Assembly: GCF_000312485.1 (NCBI RefSeq)
Contig: NZ_HE997646.1
Span: forward strand, 263,458-327,457
Reading direction: 5' to 3'
Length of the DNA: 64,000 nt
Origin: Yersinia massiliensis CCUG 53443
GTDB taxonomy: Bacteria > Pseudomonadota > Gammaproteobacteria > Enterobacterales > Enterobacteriaceae
Shown: piece by piece, positions 10,601 to 19,716 of the stretch
Layout: each line of letters opens with the position of its first letter
Numbering within the stretch: the stretch's first letter is position 1
The notes under the pieces: generated by a model
What the model was told of the DNA's origin: nothing
The model's database searches: none
The model's input: only the letters and a program-made list of their open reading frames with translations
Translations under genes and position numbers: made by a program

Positions 10601-12681
10601 TCGCGGCGTTCACGCACCAACTTAACTTTCAAGCCATCAACCGCGAGCTTTTCACCGTCGGCATTGGCATAAACGATTTCAAAATCAGCCTGCGTGTCTT
10701 GATCGACCATCGCTTGCGACTTATAGCTGTCACTGCGGTAATCATATACCTGCTGTTTATTGAACAGTGGGCGAATACCGGCCAGCGCTTCGGCAGGCCA
10801 CACGGCTTGTTCCGCGCGGCGAGTGACCGGTCGGCCGCCTGATTCCAACAAACTGGCCTGTAAAATCACTTTTAGTGGCGACTGGGCATTTTGCCAGTTG
10901 TTCTCTACTTCAACATCCGTTTGGCCGTCACTGTCGAGCGTGGTATCAAACTCATCCAAAGTCCGTGACAGGTTTTCTTCGATAATCGAACCAAATTCAA
11001 AACCGGGTAATGACGCAACAGCTTCACGTTGCGGGCGTAAGAACAGTTGGCCTTGCAAGCGGTTGCCAGAAGCCGGAGCACCGTATAAATAGCGGCCCGT
11101 GACGGCAAAACTCGCTTCACTGTCGGTGGCGATAGGCTCTTTACTGGCGCTAATGTCCAACGCCATACGTTCAGGCAGGAAATCTTCCACTTTGAATTTG
11201 TACAAACGCGGCTGGTTATCACCCAAGTCGAAACGCAGCGACCACTCCCCCGTCGGGCCAGCCTCAGGAATAGCGTATTGGTATTGATAGAGCCCCTCTT
11301 GCGGCTGCCAGACAAAACTGCGCACCACTTGGCTATCGGGTTTGAGGATATCGACTTTCACCGGTTGCGTGGTTAACGGTTTCCCGTCTGCATCGCGCAG
11401 TAACCCATTGACGATTAAGGTTTCACCGGGGCGATACAAATCACGGGGACCGAAGGCAAAGAACTGCTTCTGGAAACCTTCCGGCCCCGCGATATCAAAT
11501 TCAGCCAGATCCAGCGCGGGTGCATTGAGGTCAATCAGGCTGGTTTGCCCGTTCTGCGACGCCAATAACAACTTCGCTTTGGTATTTTTGTCCAGTTGCG
11601 CATGGCCTTGCCCATCCGTCTCGGCCTGCGCCAGCACTTGGCCTTTATCATCTAATAGCTGCAATGACACGCCTTTCATGGCGGCACCACCTGCCAGCGC
11701 TTGCGTGAAGACATCCATCCGGTTGTGGTAGCTGTGCAGTGAAACACCAATATCACTGAGGGTAAATAAGGTGGCCGCATTGGTATAGCTGTAATGCCCG
11801 GCTTGTTGCATCACTGCCAGATAAACACCAGATTCTTGCAGCGGCTTAATATCCGCCAGTGGTAGCAGCAGTTTTTCACGGGTATTGACGGCAGGATTGA
11901 GGTCAAAACGGCCGGTATAGACCAAATCAGCCATTTTCAGCAGATCGTCTGACTCCCAGTTAGAGAGTGAACTGCGATACTGCCAAGTGGCGAGGAAGTT
12001 AGCCAAGCTATCTTGCTTAATGCGGAAGAAGTTCACATCAACATTATCCACATTCAGTGCCATCACCGGCAGGCCTTGTGCCAGTTTAGCGGGCAGCAAA
12101 GAACCACGACTGGCAAAACCAACACTCGGTTTGATATCACGAGTGGTGATTTGCTGCTGTTGTTGCGCACCAAGCTGAGCGCCGCCCACTCCTTTTAGCG
12201 TGCTATCAACGGTCAACAGCAATTTGCGCTCAGGTTTGAGGTGGCGTAAACGCAGCTCCATCGAATTGTCTGATAGCTCCCAGCCACCATCAATTTTGCC
12301 ACTGACAGTATCCACTAGATGCACTTGTGAAGCGAAATCCTGATTTGGGTCCAGCGGTTGCGAGAAGGTCAGCACCATAGCACTGGCCCCATCCAGTTGC
12401 AGCTCCGAAGCATCCAGTAAGGTCAACGGCTGATCGGCATGGCGTTTGGCTAATTCTGCCAATGTTGCCGCATCTTTTGCTTTGCTCACCGGAGTGTCGG
12501 GAGTAGAAACTGTCGCTTGCGTCGCGACCGGCGCAGGTGCGACGACAGTTTCATCTTTACTTTTACTGTCATCGCAACCCGTTAAAAGTAATGTGGTACT
12601 TAATAACACACCACTGACGAATGTCGCTGTCCGATGCCCTTTCATGAATGAGATTAACCGCTGCAAACCGATGTGATTCAT
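7630..12681 (-). CDS. yfhM: Bacterial alpha-2-macroglobulin lipoprotein (protease trap)
   Basis: A 1683-residue periplasmic alpha-2-macroglobulin. An N-terminal lipoprotein signal ends in the lipobox LLTGC, so it is lipidated. Serial macroglobulin domains follow, then the thioester domain with the GCLEQ motif; the internal Cys-Gln thioester covalently traps attacking proteases when the bait region is cut. The frame is open 21 codons further upstream, but the ATG at 12681 has AGGGAGC seven bases before it and is preferred. MKGHRT, 12 codons later, is a further alternative. It is the upstream gene of a pair with pbpC. Upstream is a 418-nt AT-rich region shared with a divergent autotransporter gene. 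Many long antisense frames across it are shadows of its codon bias. Confidence 0.95.
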   Translation of the reverse strand: MNHIGLQRLISFMKGHRTATFVSGVLLSTTLLLTGCDDSKSKDETVVAPAPVATQATVSTPDTPVSKAKDAATLAELAKRHADQPLTLLDASELQLDGASAMVLTFSQPLDPNQDFASQVHLVDTVSGKIDGGWELSDNSMELRLRHLKPERKLLLTVDSTLKGVGGAQLGAQQQQQITTRDIKPSVGFASRGSLLPAKLAQGLPVMALNVDNVDVNFFRIKQDSLANFLATWQYRSSLSNWESDDLLKMADLVYTGRFDLNPAVNTREKLLLPLADIKPLQESGVYLAVMQQAGHYSYTNAATLFTLSDIGVSLHSYHNRMDVFTQALAGGAAMKGVSLQLLDDKGQVLAQAETDGQGHAQLDKNTKAKLLLASQNGQTSLIDLNAPALDLAEFDIAGPEGFQKQFFAFGPRDLYRPGETLIVNGLLRDADGKPLTTQPVKVDILKPDSQVVRSFVWQPQEGLYQYQYAIPEAGPTGEWSLRFDLGDNQPRLYKFKVEDFLPERMALDISASKEPIATDSEASFAVTGRYLYGAPASGNRLQGQLFLRPQREAVASLPGFEFGSIIEENLSRTLDEFDTTLDSDGQTDVEVENNWQNAQSPLKVILQASLLESGGRPVTRRAEQAVWPAEALAGIRPLFNKQQVYDYRSDSYKSQAMVDQDTQADFEIVYANADGEKLAVDGLKVKLVRERRDYYWQWSESDGWQSLFDKKDLQLAEQTVNIAANGSAKVSFPVEWGAYRIEVSNPDNELVSSSRFWAGYSWQDNTSGSGAVRPDQVKLTLDKPAYRPGEKVKLHIQAPAAGNGYLLVESSDGPLWWQEVTIPEGGSEVEVPINHGWNRHDLYLSATVIRPGDKAQQSTPKRAIGLLHLPLVDETRKLALQLDAPARIRPNQTLTVKVKAERTGAPLPEKVQVLVSAVDSGILNITDYTTPDPYDAFFGRKRYSADQYDVYGQLIEGQGRLASLRFGGDGDDEDALSRGGKKPITEVTIVAQQAQPVTLNAQGEGTVELAIPDFNGELRLMAQAWSQEDFGKAESKVVVAAPLIAQLATPRFLAGGDSTELALDLSNLSGQPQTLSLNLVASDLLALKGEPTQTVTLANGERKTVLIPVRALNGFGQGDIGLTIKGMVLPNEKLADYQHHWKIGVRPAYPAQTRHFANVLRSGESWSLPAEALAGLAPETLQGQLLVTSRPPLNLARYISELYAYPYGCLEQTVSGLYPSLYSNHAQLTALGIKADSDEKRRQTIDVGIEHLLSMQRYNGGFGLWSNDSPEEFWLTAYATDFLYRASQQGYSVPAAALTAANARLQRYLQDPNQIEIRYSEQTKHTRFAVQAYAGLVLAQQQQASLGALRQLYTRSNDARSGLPLVQLGVALKLMGDMPRAKEAITQGLNTQRSDKDYWLEDYGSSVRDDALILALLTDNNLLPEARDTRLLALSDTLVGRNYLSTQESNALFLAGRTLMSGAETPWQLAIASQTASLENSTTLTQSSALNQNWSAQQLAEGMQLQNRGETPLYSRVDVVGYPQQTPVPFSRNLHINRSYIGLDGKPLQLSQLKSGELVLVHLDVWADQRVPDALVVDLLPAGLELENQNLGDSSASLGESANSVTELLQDMQQSDIKHQEFRDDRYVAAVSVDGYRHTTLLYLARAVTPGIYQVPAPQVESMYVPDWRALGVTPMQLEIVK

Positions 12682-13099
12682 ATCTTGCTCCCTGGCTGAT
12701 AGCAGGATTATAGCATTCGTCTGAAGGGTAATATAGATAAGCACTCATGAGAGTTTTCTCAGCACAAATGAACGTAAATTTCACTAATTTATATTTGGAT
12801 TTTTTAGGAAAAGATCGGAAAATGCATTTAATATTTTTTTGATAAAATTTTAATTTAATTAAAATTAAAAAGTAATAGACAAAAGAATAATTGAATTAAA
12901 TCAATACAAAACAACAAGTTAATCACAACCACTCTAACTGAAAAATAGAATTAAAAATCAAATAAGTATAAATCAAAGTAATTAATGTTTTAATAACTAG
13001 GCTATAGACCTTTAATTCCTTATATTCCTCCCAACATTTTTACTTTGTTATTTTCATTAAGTCTTTCAAATTCACCTGTAAGTAGGAAATTATAAAACT
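12682..13099. promoter_or_regulatory. 418-nt AT-rich divergent intergenic region between yfhM and the autotransporter
   Basis: No coding sequence seen. From about 12790 to 13030 the sequence is very AT-rich, with phased A and T tracts of the kind bound by H-NS and found upstream of horizontally acquired adhesin genes. It must hold the promoters of both divergent genes; I could not assign clear -35/-10 boxes with confidence. Confidence 0.45.
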
Positions 13100-16000
13100 A
13101 TGTCTCATCGCAATACATTAAATACGCGCTTATTACCTTTATCTATTCTGATCTCTTCGCTGATAGCATCTGGAACAACTACGGCTACATCATCGATGCC
13201 TACAAAAAATAATATTTCTCCAAATGGCCCTCAGGTAAGTACAGGCAATGTCACTCAGGTGCCGACAGGCGGCTTTCAACGTATAGCTAATGGTGGAAGT
13301 TTCTTGCTTGGCTATAATCCGGTAGTGAGCACTAAATCTTCTACTGATGTACCAATGGAAGATATCTTCCCTGCCGGAGTGCCGATTACGCCCGAGATGA
13401 TCGAAGAAGCTAAGCTTCAGATTGAGAAAGTAAAAGCGAGTAATGAGCGGACTATAAAAGATTATGAGAACCAATTATCCAAGTTAGCACCTAACGAGAA
13501 AGCACAAGCAACTAAAGACTTAGCCAAAATTAAAGATAGTCTTAATAAAAAAGTGGCGAATTTAGAAACTGCGCTGGCCTATGCAATAAATCCAAGCGAT
13601 GAGAATAAAATTAAACTCACTGCAACTGCAAAAGATGTTTTTGTTGACAAAGTCAGTACCCAAGATGGGTTCACAACTGCAGAAGCAGAGTTGCTAGTTA
13701 CCGCACACTTAGCCAATGATTTAACAGGACTTCCGTCAGAACTTAAACTGAAAGTAGAAGCCCTCCAAAAGCTGGATAACTATCTTAAGCAAGGTGTCAT
13801 TACCCAAGAACAGAGAGAGAAGCTAGGCGCCAACTTAAATGATAAACAGTCAGCCATTGCAGATACTGTTGCCTTTGGTAAACAAGTTACCAGTGGTACC
13901 CACGATGTCGCGGATAAAAGTAAGATCATTGCCAGCGTTATTACAGACAATGGCAAAATAGACCTTGCAGCAGGTGCACATGCCTTTGAAACCGTGATCA
14001 CCGAAGGCACCATGATTAGTCGCGGTGGTAAGGACTTCAACACGCTGGTTGGTGCTAAGGGCCTGTTAGAATTGGCAGGAACCGACAAAGATAACCTCGC
14101 TAAATCCATTGATGCGAAAGTACTTGAAGGGGGTAATGTCACGGTCGGTGAGTTTGCTCAAATTAATAGCCTGAGCAGTACGAAAGGTAAGATAGAACTT
14201 AAAACCGGTGCCAGTGCCTCTAATACCACTATTGATGGTGGTACGCTGACAATTGAAGCTGGTGCTAAAGCAGAAAAAACAACGCTAATTGACGCGGCTC
14301 TGGATTTGATTGAAGGCGCAACGGCTAACCAAACGATCATTGGCGCTGACAGTACTTTTACGCTTAAAAACAATGCGACCACCTCTGGAGCAATGTTGGA
14401 AGCTGACTCGAGTCAGTTTGTATTAGAGAGCGGTGCATCAGCCACTTCATCCACGCTAAATAACGGTACGATGACTGTTAAATCTGGCGCTAGTGCTAAA
14501 GATACGACTGTACAAGGTAGCGAAGGAAGTGAACTGATACTCGAATCAGGAGCCAAAGCTGAAAAGACGACAGTGCACGGTCGAGTGAACGCATTCATCA
14601 TCCAAACAGGTGCAGAAGCACTTGACACTAGTTTGTATTTTGCCGAATTAAATCTAGAAAATGGCGCTAAAGCTGATGGTACCTTGCTGCTTGATGGCTC
14701 AAACTTCACTCTCTTCGACGGTGCAGAAACTAAAGATACCAAAGTTCATAGCGGGACGTTTACTGTTAATACGAATGCGACGGCCAACACCACCACGGTT
14801 AATCGCGGTAAGTTCGACCTTGCTGGTACGGCTAACGACACCCTACTCAACAACGGGGAGTTTAATGTTGCTGGTGGAGGCACTGCCAATAACACCACGG
14901 TTAAAGGCGGTAAATTCAGCGTGATGGAACGCGCTCAGGCCATGAAGCTTGAACTGGATGATGGTATTGCCATGATTGCCGGTCAGCTTAAGGACGCAAC
15001 CTTAAATGGTGGTTCTGCTATCTTCGAAAAAACAGCGAAAATTAGCGGCACCATTGATAGCAAGGCAAACAGCGTTATTAGTGTGTATGAAGGCGCTAAA
15101 ACAGCAGATGCCGACCTGAACTTAGGCGGTAACTTGCGGTTGATTGGCGCGAATGCACCACAGTCAGCGTTTCACCGTGCTGCAATGATAAATCCTGCAC
15201 AGTTTGCCTTTAAAAATGTGACGCTGAACGGCGGCACGATTGATATGAGCAGTACCAATACTCAGTTGACCATGGCATCACTGGCAGGCAATGGTAACTT
15301 CACCCTCGCGTCATCACTGTACAACCAAGCAAATGCGCCACTGAATGTTTTGGGTAATGCTAATGGTACATTTGATATTCAGATTAAGGACAATGGGGTC
15401 GCACCAACTAACCTGAAACTTATTAGTGTACAGGGTGCAAACAATGCCCGCTTTACACTCGGCAACGGTGCAGTGAACTTGGGTAACTACCTGCACACAC
15501 TCGTTAGCGATGGACAAGGTGGTTTTAAACTGGTGGCTGACCTCACCAAGTTGACGCCAAGTACTGCGGGTGTTTTGGCTGTTGCTAATACCTTGCCAGT
15601 TATCTTTAACGCGGAGTTAAGCTCGATTCAAAATCGTTTGGATAAGCAAAGCACCTCTGGCAATAAAAGTGGCGTATGGGTTAATTACCTGAACGATAAT
15701 TTTAAAGTCAGTGGCACGGCAGCGAATTTCGACCAAAAACTCAGCGGTATGACCTTCGGTGGTGATAAAGCCATTGAAATTGGTGATTCAGTGCTAAACG
15801 TGGGCGGTTTCGGCAGCTACAGTAACTCAGATATCAAATCTGATTACCAAAGCAGCGGCAGTGTGAAAAGTAACTCACTGGGTGCTTATGCGCAGTATTT
15901 AACCAATAACGGCTATTACCTGAATGGTGTGTTGAAGGCAAACCAATTTAAGCAGAAGCTGAATATTGCCTCGCAGAGTCACAGCGCAAATGGTAATGCC

Positions 16001-16453
16001 AACATCTCCGGTCTGGGCATCGCGGTAAAAGCGGGCAAACATATCAATCTTGATGCAGCGTATATTTCGCCTTATGTTGCACTGAGCACCTTTACTTCAG
16101 GCAAGAGTTCGTCCGAGTTGTCTAACGGCATGAAAGTAGAGAATAAAGGTTCGAGTAACACAATGGGGACTATTGGTATGAACACTGGTTACCGCTTCGT
16201 ATTGAACAACGGCGCTGAAATCAAGCCATATGCACTGTTGTCGTTTGATCAAGATCTGAAGGCGAGCAACGATGTGATGATCAACAACGAAATGTTTGAT
16301 AACAGCCGTAAAGGAACTCGAATCAATGCCGGTCTGGGCGCTAACGTGAATGTGACGAAAAACCTGTCTGTCGGTTCTGAAGTTAAGGTGTCTAAAGGCA
16401 AAAACGTTGATACTCCGGTCACTATCAACCTCGGTGTCGCTTATACCTTCTAA
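13100..16453 (+). CDS. Type Va autotransporter adhesin (Yap-type)
   Basis: A 1117-residue autotransporter. Residues 1 to about 30 form a Sec signal (hydrophobic LLPLSILISSLIASG). Residues 99-162, and probably on to about 270, are Lys/Glu/Ala-rich and predicted helical (EEAKLQIEKVKASNERTIKD), unusual for a passenger. From about 280 to 680 come degenerate repeats of the form GAxAxxTTVxxGxxxV, typical of an AIDA/pertactin-like beta-helix. The translocator barrel spans about 857-1117 and ends in VAYTF, the terminal phenylalanine recognised by the BAM complex. AGTAGGA lies about 12 bases before the ATG. It belongs to the conventional autotransporter class called Yap in Yersinia; I cannot say which Yap. 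It occupies the position of sseA in E. coli. Confidence 0.92.
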   Translation: MSHRNTLNTRLLPLSILISSLIASGTTTATSSMPTKNNISPNGPQVSTGNVTQVPTGGFQRIANGGSFLLGYNPVVSTKSSTDVPMEDIFPAGVPITPEMIEEAKLQIEKVKASNERTIKDYENQLSKLAPNEKAQATKDLAKIKDSLNKKVANLETALAYAINPSDENKIKLTATAKDVFVDKVSTQDGFTTAEAELLVTAHLANDLTGLPSELKLKVEALQKLDNYLKQGVITQEQREKLGANLNDKQSAIADTVAFGKQVTSGTHDVADKSKIIASVITDNGKIDLAAGAHAFETVITEGTMISRGGKDFNTLVGAKGLLELAGTDKDNLAKSIDAKVLEGGNVTVGEFAQINSLSSTKGKIELKTGASASNTTIDGGTLTIEAGAKAEKTTLIDAALDLIEGATANQTIIGADSTFTLKNNATTSGAMLEADSSQFVLESGASATSSTLNNGTMTVKSGASAKDTTVQGSEGSELILESGAKAEKTTVHGRVNAFIIQTGAEALDTSLYFAELNLENGAKADGTLLLDGSNFTLFDGAETKDTKVHSGTFTVNTNATANTTTVNRGKFDLAGTANDTLLNNGEFNVAGGGTANNTTVKGGKFSVMERAQAMKLELDDGIAMIAGQLKDATLNGGSAIFEKTAKISGTIDSKANSVISVYEGAKTADADLNLGGNLRLIGANAPQSAFHRAAMINPAQFAFKNVTLNGGTIDMSSTNTQLTMASLAGNGNFTLASSLYNQANAPLNVLGNANGTFDIQIKDNGVAPTNLKLISVQGANNARFTLGNGAVNLGNYLHTLVSDGQGGFKLVADLTKLTPSTAGVLAVANTLPVIFNAELSSIQNRLDKQSTSGNKSGVWVNYLNDNFKVSGTAANFDQKLSGMTFGGDKAIEIGDSVLNVGGFGSYSNSDIKSDYQSSGSVKSNSLGAYAQYLTNNGYYLNGVLKANQFKQKLNIASQSHSANGNANISGLGIAVKAGKHINLDAAYISPYVALSTFTSGKSSSELSNGMKVENKGSSNTMGTIGMNTGYRFVLNNGAEIKPYALLSFDQDLKASNDVMINNEMFDNSRKGTRINAGLGANVNVTKNLSVGSEVKVSKGKNVDTPVTINLGVAYTF

Positions 16454-16537
16454 ATCGCTCACTAAGTTCTTCATGTAGCCATAAGAACTGAGTGTTGTCA
16501 GAACGATTGATTGTGATAAAACAATTTATTGTGATTA

Positions 16538-16566
16538 AAAAAGGGAGCCATGATGGCTCCCTTTCT
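16538..16566 (+). terminator. Rho-independent terminator of the autotransporter gene
   Basis: The stem GGGAGCCAT / ATGGCTCCC with a very tight loop is preceded by A6 and followed by TTTCT. It lies 85 nt after the autotransporter stop and before the convergent sseB, and may act in both directions. Confidence 0.85.
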
Positions 16567-16630
16567 ATTGGCGCTTATTGGGCTAACCTATTTCTGATTG
16601 AAAATAGCACAGCCCTACTCTCCATTATTC

Positions 16631-17509
16631 CTAATGGCTAGTAGATGGAATCACATTCCTCAGCCAACTGCCCCATCTGCGTTGGTAAAATGCTTGGGTA
16701 TGGGTCATCAGATAATGGCTGACACCACGCTCCTTCTCACTCACCAGACAAAAATCGACAGGGCTATCGTCCGGTGCGTGGTCGCTGGCAACATTGCCGG
16801 CCTCTTGAATCAACTGGTCAATCTCATCTTCAGGACCATCCACTTCTAGCCCAACCAGTAAGTTCGGTTTCTCGTCCACACTCTTATCATGCATCAGTGC
16901 CAAAAATGCTCGCCGCACAGGTTTACGCTGGCTGAATAGCTGTATTAGCGCGTCAACCATAGCTGAAGGGTACTCTTCTGGCTGCCCTAGCAGGATTTGA
17001 CTCTCTTTATCGACAGTCATTTCAGCAGGCTGAGCGACACCACCATTTTCCAATAACATGGCGACTTCTTGCGGCCAAAACTCTTTGCCATGCTCTGATT
17101 TTGGATTCAAAAACAGGTGTGCGCCCTGTGTCATTTCGAATAACACTCGCACCGGCATCGCGATAAAAGGCTGTTTTTCGGCATTAAGAGGTTGGTCTTC
17201 GGCGAGATCCAGCGCCTGCTGCAACACCTCTATCGAAGTGAAGAAGGGAATGACAGATTCACCGTCCTGTTTTTCCCAATGCAAAATATTCACCCCATTA
17301 GCCGCCGTGAATGTCATCTCATCGTCTTCATCACTTTGCGCTGAGTTATCCACCAGCACTAAGACGGTGGCATCCAGTAAAGCGCGGAAAAAAGCGATGC
17401 GATGAATCGATGTCGTCGCGGCCAGTTTTAGCAGAGATTCTAAACTTTGGTCATCATCATGGTGGTGATGATCGTGGTTATCATCAATGGGGGGTTGCGG
17501 CAAACTCAT
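16631..17509 (-). CDS. sseB: SseB family protein (enhanced serine sensitivity)
   Basis: A 292-residue homologue of E. coli SseB (258 residues), whose overproduction makes cells serine-sensitive; the molecular role is not established. Conserved blocks are visible: HRIAFFRALLDATV, LHWEKQDGESVIPFFTS, MPVRVLFEMTQGAHLFLNP and YQRRWGSWLRNV. The N-terminus is extended and carries the run HDHHHHDDDQ, a histidine/aspartate cluster absent from E. coli SseB that could bind metal. It is downstream of pepB on the same strand, with a 149-nt gap holding a strong palindrome. Confidence 0.93.
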   Translation of the reverse strand: MSLPQPPIDDNHDHHHHDDDQSLESLLKLAATTSIHRIAFFRALLDATVLVLVDNSAQSDEDDEMTFTAANGVNILHWEKQDGESVIPFFTSIEVLQQALDLAEDQPLNAEKQPFIAMPVRVLFEMTQGAHLFLNPKSEHGKEFWPQEVAMLLENGGVAQPAEMTVDKESQILLGQPEEYPSAMVDALIQLFSQRKPVRRAFLALMHDKSVDEKPNLLVGLEVDGPEDEIDQLIQEAGNVASDHAPDDSPVDFCLVSEKERGVSHYLMTHTQAFYQRRWGSWLRNVIPSTSH

Positions 17510-17528
17510 GCTCTACTCCGGAGATTGA

Positions 17529-17596
17529 CGGGGCGACTGCACCGATGGGCGCTCCGACGGCTCACGCCGTTACGACCCATCCGGCACATTTCCCCG
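17529..17596. repeat. Large intergenic palindrome between pepB and sseB
   Basis: Nested inverted repeats: CGGGG/CCCCG outermost, CCGATGGG/CCCATCCGG inside it, and ACGGC/GCCGT with a TCAC loop at the centre. The GC-rich hairpin has no U tract, so it looks more like a dispersed palindromic element (Yersinia genomes have families of these) or an mRNA processing or stability element than a terminator. Family assignment is not possible without a genome comparison. Confidence 0.6.
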
Positions 17597-17658
17597 CCGA
17601 TTAACGTTGGTATCTGTCTGAGGGGCACAAAGCCGCCCCCGCTGATCTTTATAAAAAA

Positions 17659-18954
17659 CTATTTTGCCTTCGCTAACAATAAATTGGCAATGGTACGCAC
17701 CCCTAATCCTGTCGCACCGGCAGACCACTGATCAACTGCCCCTTTACGGTAAGTAGCTGAGCAATCAATGTGCAGCCAGCCTTGCTGGTAATTTTTCACA
17801 AAATGCGACAAGAAGGCTGCGGCAGTACTAGCACCAGCACTGTATGCGGCACCCGCCACATTATTCAATTCAGCAAAATTAGACGGTAACTGGCTACGAT
17901 GGAATTCAGCCAAAGGCAAGCGCCAGAAGGGTTCATGCTCACTTTTCGCGCTGTTTAACAGCTCTTGCGCCAGCTCATCATCAAAGCTGAACAATGCATG
18001 ATAATCATTACCCAAAGCGGTTTTCGCCGCACCGGTTAAGGTCGCTGCATCAATAATCAATGGGGCTTTTTGCTCAGAAGCATCAATCAGGCCATCGGCC
18101 AAGACCAAACGCCCTTCAGCATCGGTATTCATGATCTCGACCGTTTTGCCATTACGGTAACGAATGATATCGCCCAACTTAAAAGCATTGCCGCTCACCA
18201 TATTATCTGCGCAACAGAGGTAGAGCTTCACACGTTCTTTTAGCCCGCGAGCCACCGCCAATGCCAATGCACCCGTCACGGTTGCTGCGCCCCCCATATC
18301 GGATTTCATGGAATCCATAAATGCGCTCTGTTTCAGGCTGTAACCACCTGAATCAAAGGTAATTCCTTTCCCCACCAAGCAGGCCATGACGGGCGCCTCT
18401 GGATTGCCGGTCGGGTTGTAGTCCAACGCCAAGAGTACCGGCGCACGATCAGAGCCACGCCCGACGGTATAAATCCCCGCGTAGCCTTGCTCGCGTAAAT
18501 CTTCACCTTTAGTGATACGGTAGGTGACCGCATCGCAGGAAACAGCACACATCAAATCAATGGCATTTTTAGCCAGTTGCTCGGGACCTAAGTCTTCTGC
18601 TGGCGCATTAATGGTGTCACGTACCCAATCGATAATTTTAAGACGTTGTTCAAGTTCAGTTTTTTCATTCTCTGGCAGTTCTGCCCACTCAACGCTACGC
18701 TGACCTTTTGGTCCACGGAACCCTTGCCAAAATGCCCAGCTTTGCTCCAGCCCCCAGCCTTCACCGGCCAGCTTAACCTGCTTAATCCCTTGCCCATCAA
18801 CCTTGCGGGCAGCACGTTGGATAGTACTTAACTTGTCGTTAGCACTCAGATGAATGGTCATGCCTTCTGTATTGGTACTGAGTAGCGCTTTCTCGCCCCA
18901 GCGAGCATCTGCTGGGCTATCGGATAAGGAGATTTGCATCATTTCTGTTGTCAT
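17659..18954 (-). CDS. pepB: Aminopeptidase B (leucyl aminopeptidase family M17)
   Basis: A 431-residue cytosolic M17 metallo-aminopeptidase (broad-specificity peptidase B). The di-metal site is clear: [24 protein letters not shown] and the M17 signature [12 protein letters not shown]. It is close to E. coli PepB throughout, including [14 protein letters not shown] and [15 protein letters not shown]. The frame opens five codons earlier, but GAGGTC seven bases before the ATG at 18954 supports [10 protein letters not shown] as the start. It follows the isc operon on the same strand after a likely terminator, so it may be transcribed separately, then continues toward sseB. Confidence 0.96.
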   Translation of the reverse strand: MTTEMMQISLSDSPADARWGEKALLSTNTEGMTIHLSANDKLSTIQRAARKVDGQGIKQVKLAGEGWGLEQSWAFWQGFRGPKGQRSVEWAELPENEKTELEQRLKIIDWVRDTINAPAEDLGPEQLAKNAIDLMCAVSCDAVTYRITKGEDLREQGYAGIYTVGRGSDRAPVLLALDYNPTGNPEAPVMACLVGKGITFDSGGYSLKQSAFMDSMKSDMGGAATVTGALALAVARGLKERVKLYLCCADNMVSGNAFKLGDIIRYRNGKTVEIMNTDAEGRLVLADGLIDASEQKAPLIIDAATLTGAAKTALGNDYHALFSFDDELAQELLNSAKSEHEPFWRLPLAEFHRSQLPSNFAELNNVAGAAYSAGASTAAAFLSHFVKNYQQGWLHIDCSATYRKGAVDQWSAGATGLGVRTIANLLLAKAK

Positions 18955-19116
18955 AGACGACCTCGTCATTATTATTTTTTGCTGTTAGTCAGCTGATTAT
19001 ACGTGGCACTGTGTAAGCCACGGCGAAACAAAATTTTCTATCGAACGATCAAACTTTTCTAGCGAACACTTTACGCTAAAAAACGCCATCGGTTAGATAT
19101 AAAGTAGCGGATAAAA

Positions 19117-19150
19117 AGTAACAGAAAGAAAAAAGTAGCAGAAAGAAAAA
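19117..19150. repeat. Two tandem 17-bp direct repeats in the iscX-pepB gap
   Basis: AGTAACAGAAAGAAAAA is followed immediately by AGTAGCAGAAAGAAAAA (one mismatch). A weaker partial copy (AGTAGCGGATAAAAA) precedes them from about 19103. The repeat lies just past the isc operon terminator. Confidence 0.75.
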
Positions 19151-19168
19151 AGGCCGCTTACGCGACCC
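19145..19168 (-). terminator. Probable terminator of the isc operon
   Basis: On the minus strand the stem GGTCGC-GTAA-GCGGCC (one G-U pair) is followed by TTTTTTC, about 10 nt after the iscX stop codon. Confidence 0.75.
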
Positions 19169-19176
19169 TTATCTGC

Positions 19177-19377
19177 TTACTCAAATTCATCTAACCAGAC
19201 CAATAAGATAGCTTCTAGCACTTTTTCATTCGATCCCTGTGGATCGTCATCAAAATCTTCCAGATCACAAATCCACTGATGCATATCAGTAAAACGCACC
19301 GTTTTAGGATCGGTATCGGGAAATTGGTCGTACAGGGCTTCACCAATCTCGCGTGTATCTCGCCACGTTAAGCTCAT
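19177..19377 (-). CDS. iscX: Fe-S cluster assembly protein IscX
   Basis: A 66-residue acidic protein that binds IscS and iron and tunes the rate of cluster assembly. The sequence [20 protein letters not shown], then FTDMHQWI and the acidic DLEDFDDDP stretch, is characteristic. The frame extends 15 codons upstream into fdx, but MSLTWRD at 19377 begins one base after the fdx stop codon and matches the family length. It is the last gene of the isc operon, followed by a terminator. Confidence 0.96.
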   Translation of the reverse strand: MSLTWRDTREIGEALYDQFPDTDPKTVRFTDMHQWICDLEDFDDDPQGSNEKVLEAILLVWLDEFE

Positions 19378-19378
19378 T

Positions 19379-19714
19379 TTAGTGCTCCCGCGCATGGTTA
19401 ATCGTATAGCGAGGGATCTCAACCACCAGATCTTCGTCAGTCACTCGGGCCTGACAGCTCAAGCGGCTTTCCGGTTCCAGACCCCACGCTTTATCCAACA
19501 TGTCATCTTCCAACTCGCTGCTTTCTGGCAGAGAATCGAAACCCTCTCGTACCACACAGTGGCAAGTGGTGCAGGCACAAGATTTCTCACACGCATGCTC
19601 GATATCAATACCATTACGCAAGGCGACGTCCAGTATCGTCTCGCCTTGAGTTGCTTCCAGTACTGCGCCATCCGGGCAAAGGTCTTTATGGGGCAGAAAT
19701 ACTATTTTGGGCAT
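19379..19714 (-). CDS. fdx: [2Fe-2S] ferredoxin of the ISC system
   Basis: A 111-residue ferredoxin that supplies electrons to cluster assembly on IscU/IscS. The four cluster ligands are in [14 protein letters not shown] and the later RLSCQARV. It begins two bases after the hscA stop and is followed by iscX with a one-base gap, so translation of these genes is probably coupled. Confidence 0.97.
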   Translation of the reverse strand: MPKIVFLPHKDLCPDGAVLEATQGETILDVALRNGIDIEHACEKSCACTTCHCVVREGFDSLPESSELEDDMLDKAWGLEPESRLSCQARVTDEDLVVEIPRYTINHAREH

Positions 19715-19716
19715 GA

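Noticed and set aside
10760..11315. Long antisense frames inside yfhM
   Set aside because: They mirror the codon bias of the macroglobulin gene, have no ribosome sites and encode no recognisable domain.
13780..14742. Antisense frames across the autotransporter passenger
   Set aside because: They arise from the repetitive Gly/Ala/Thr codons of the passenger.
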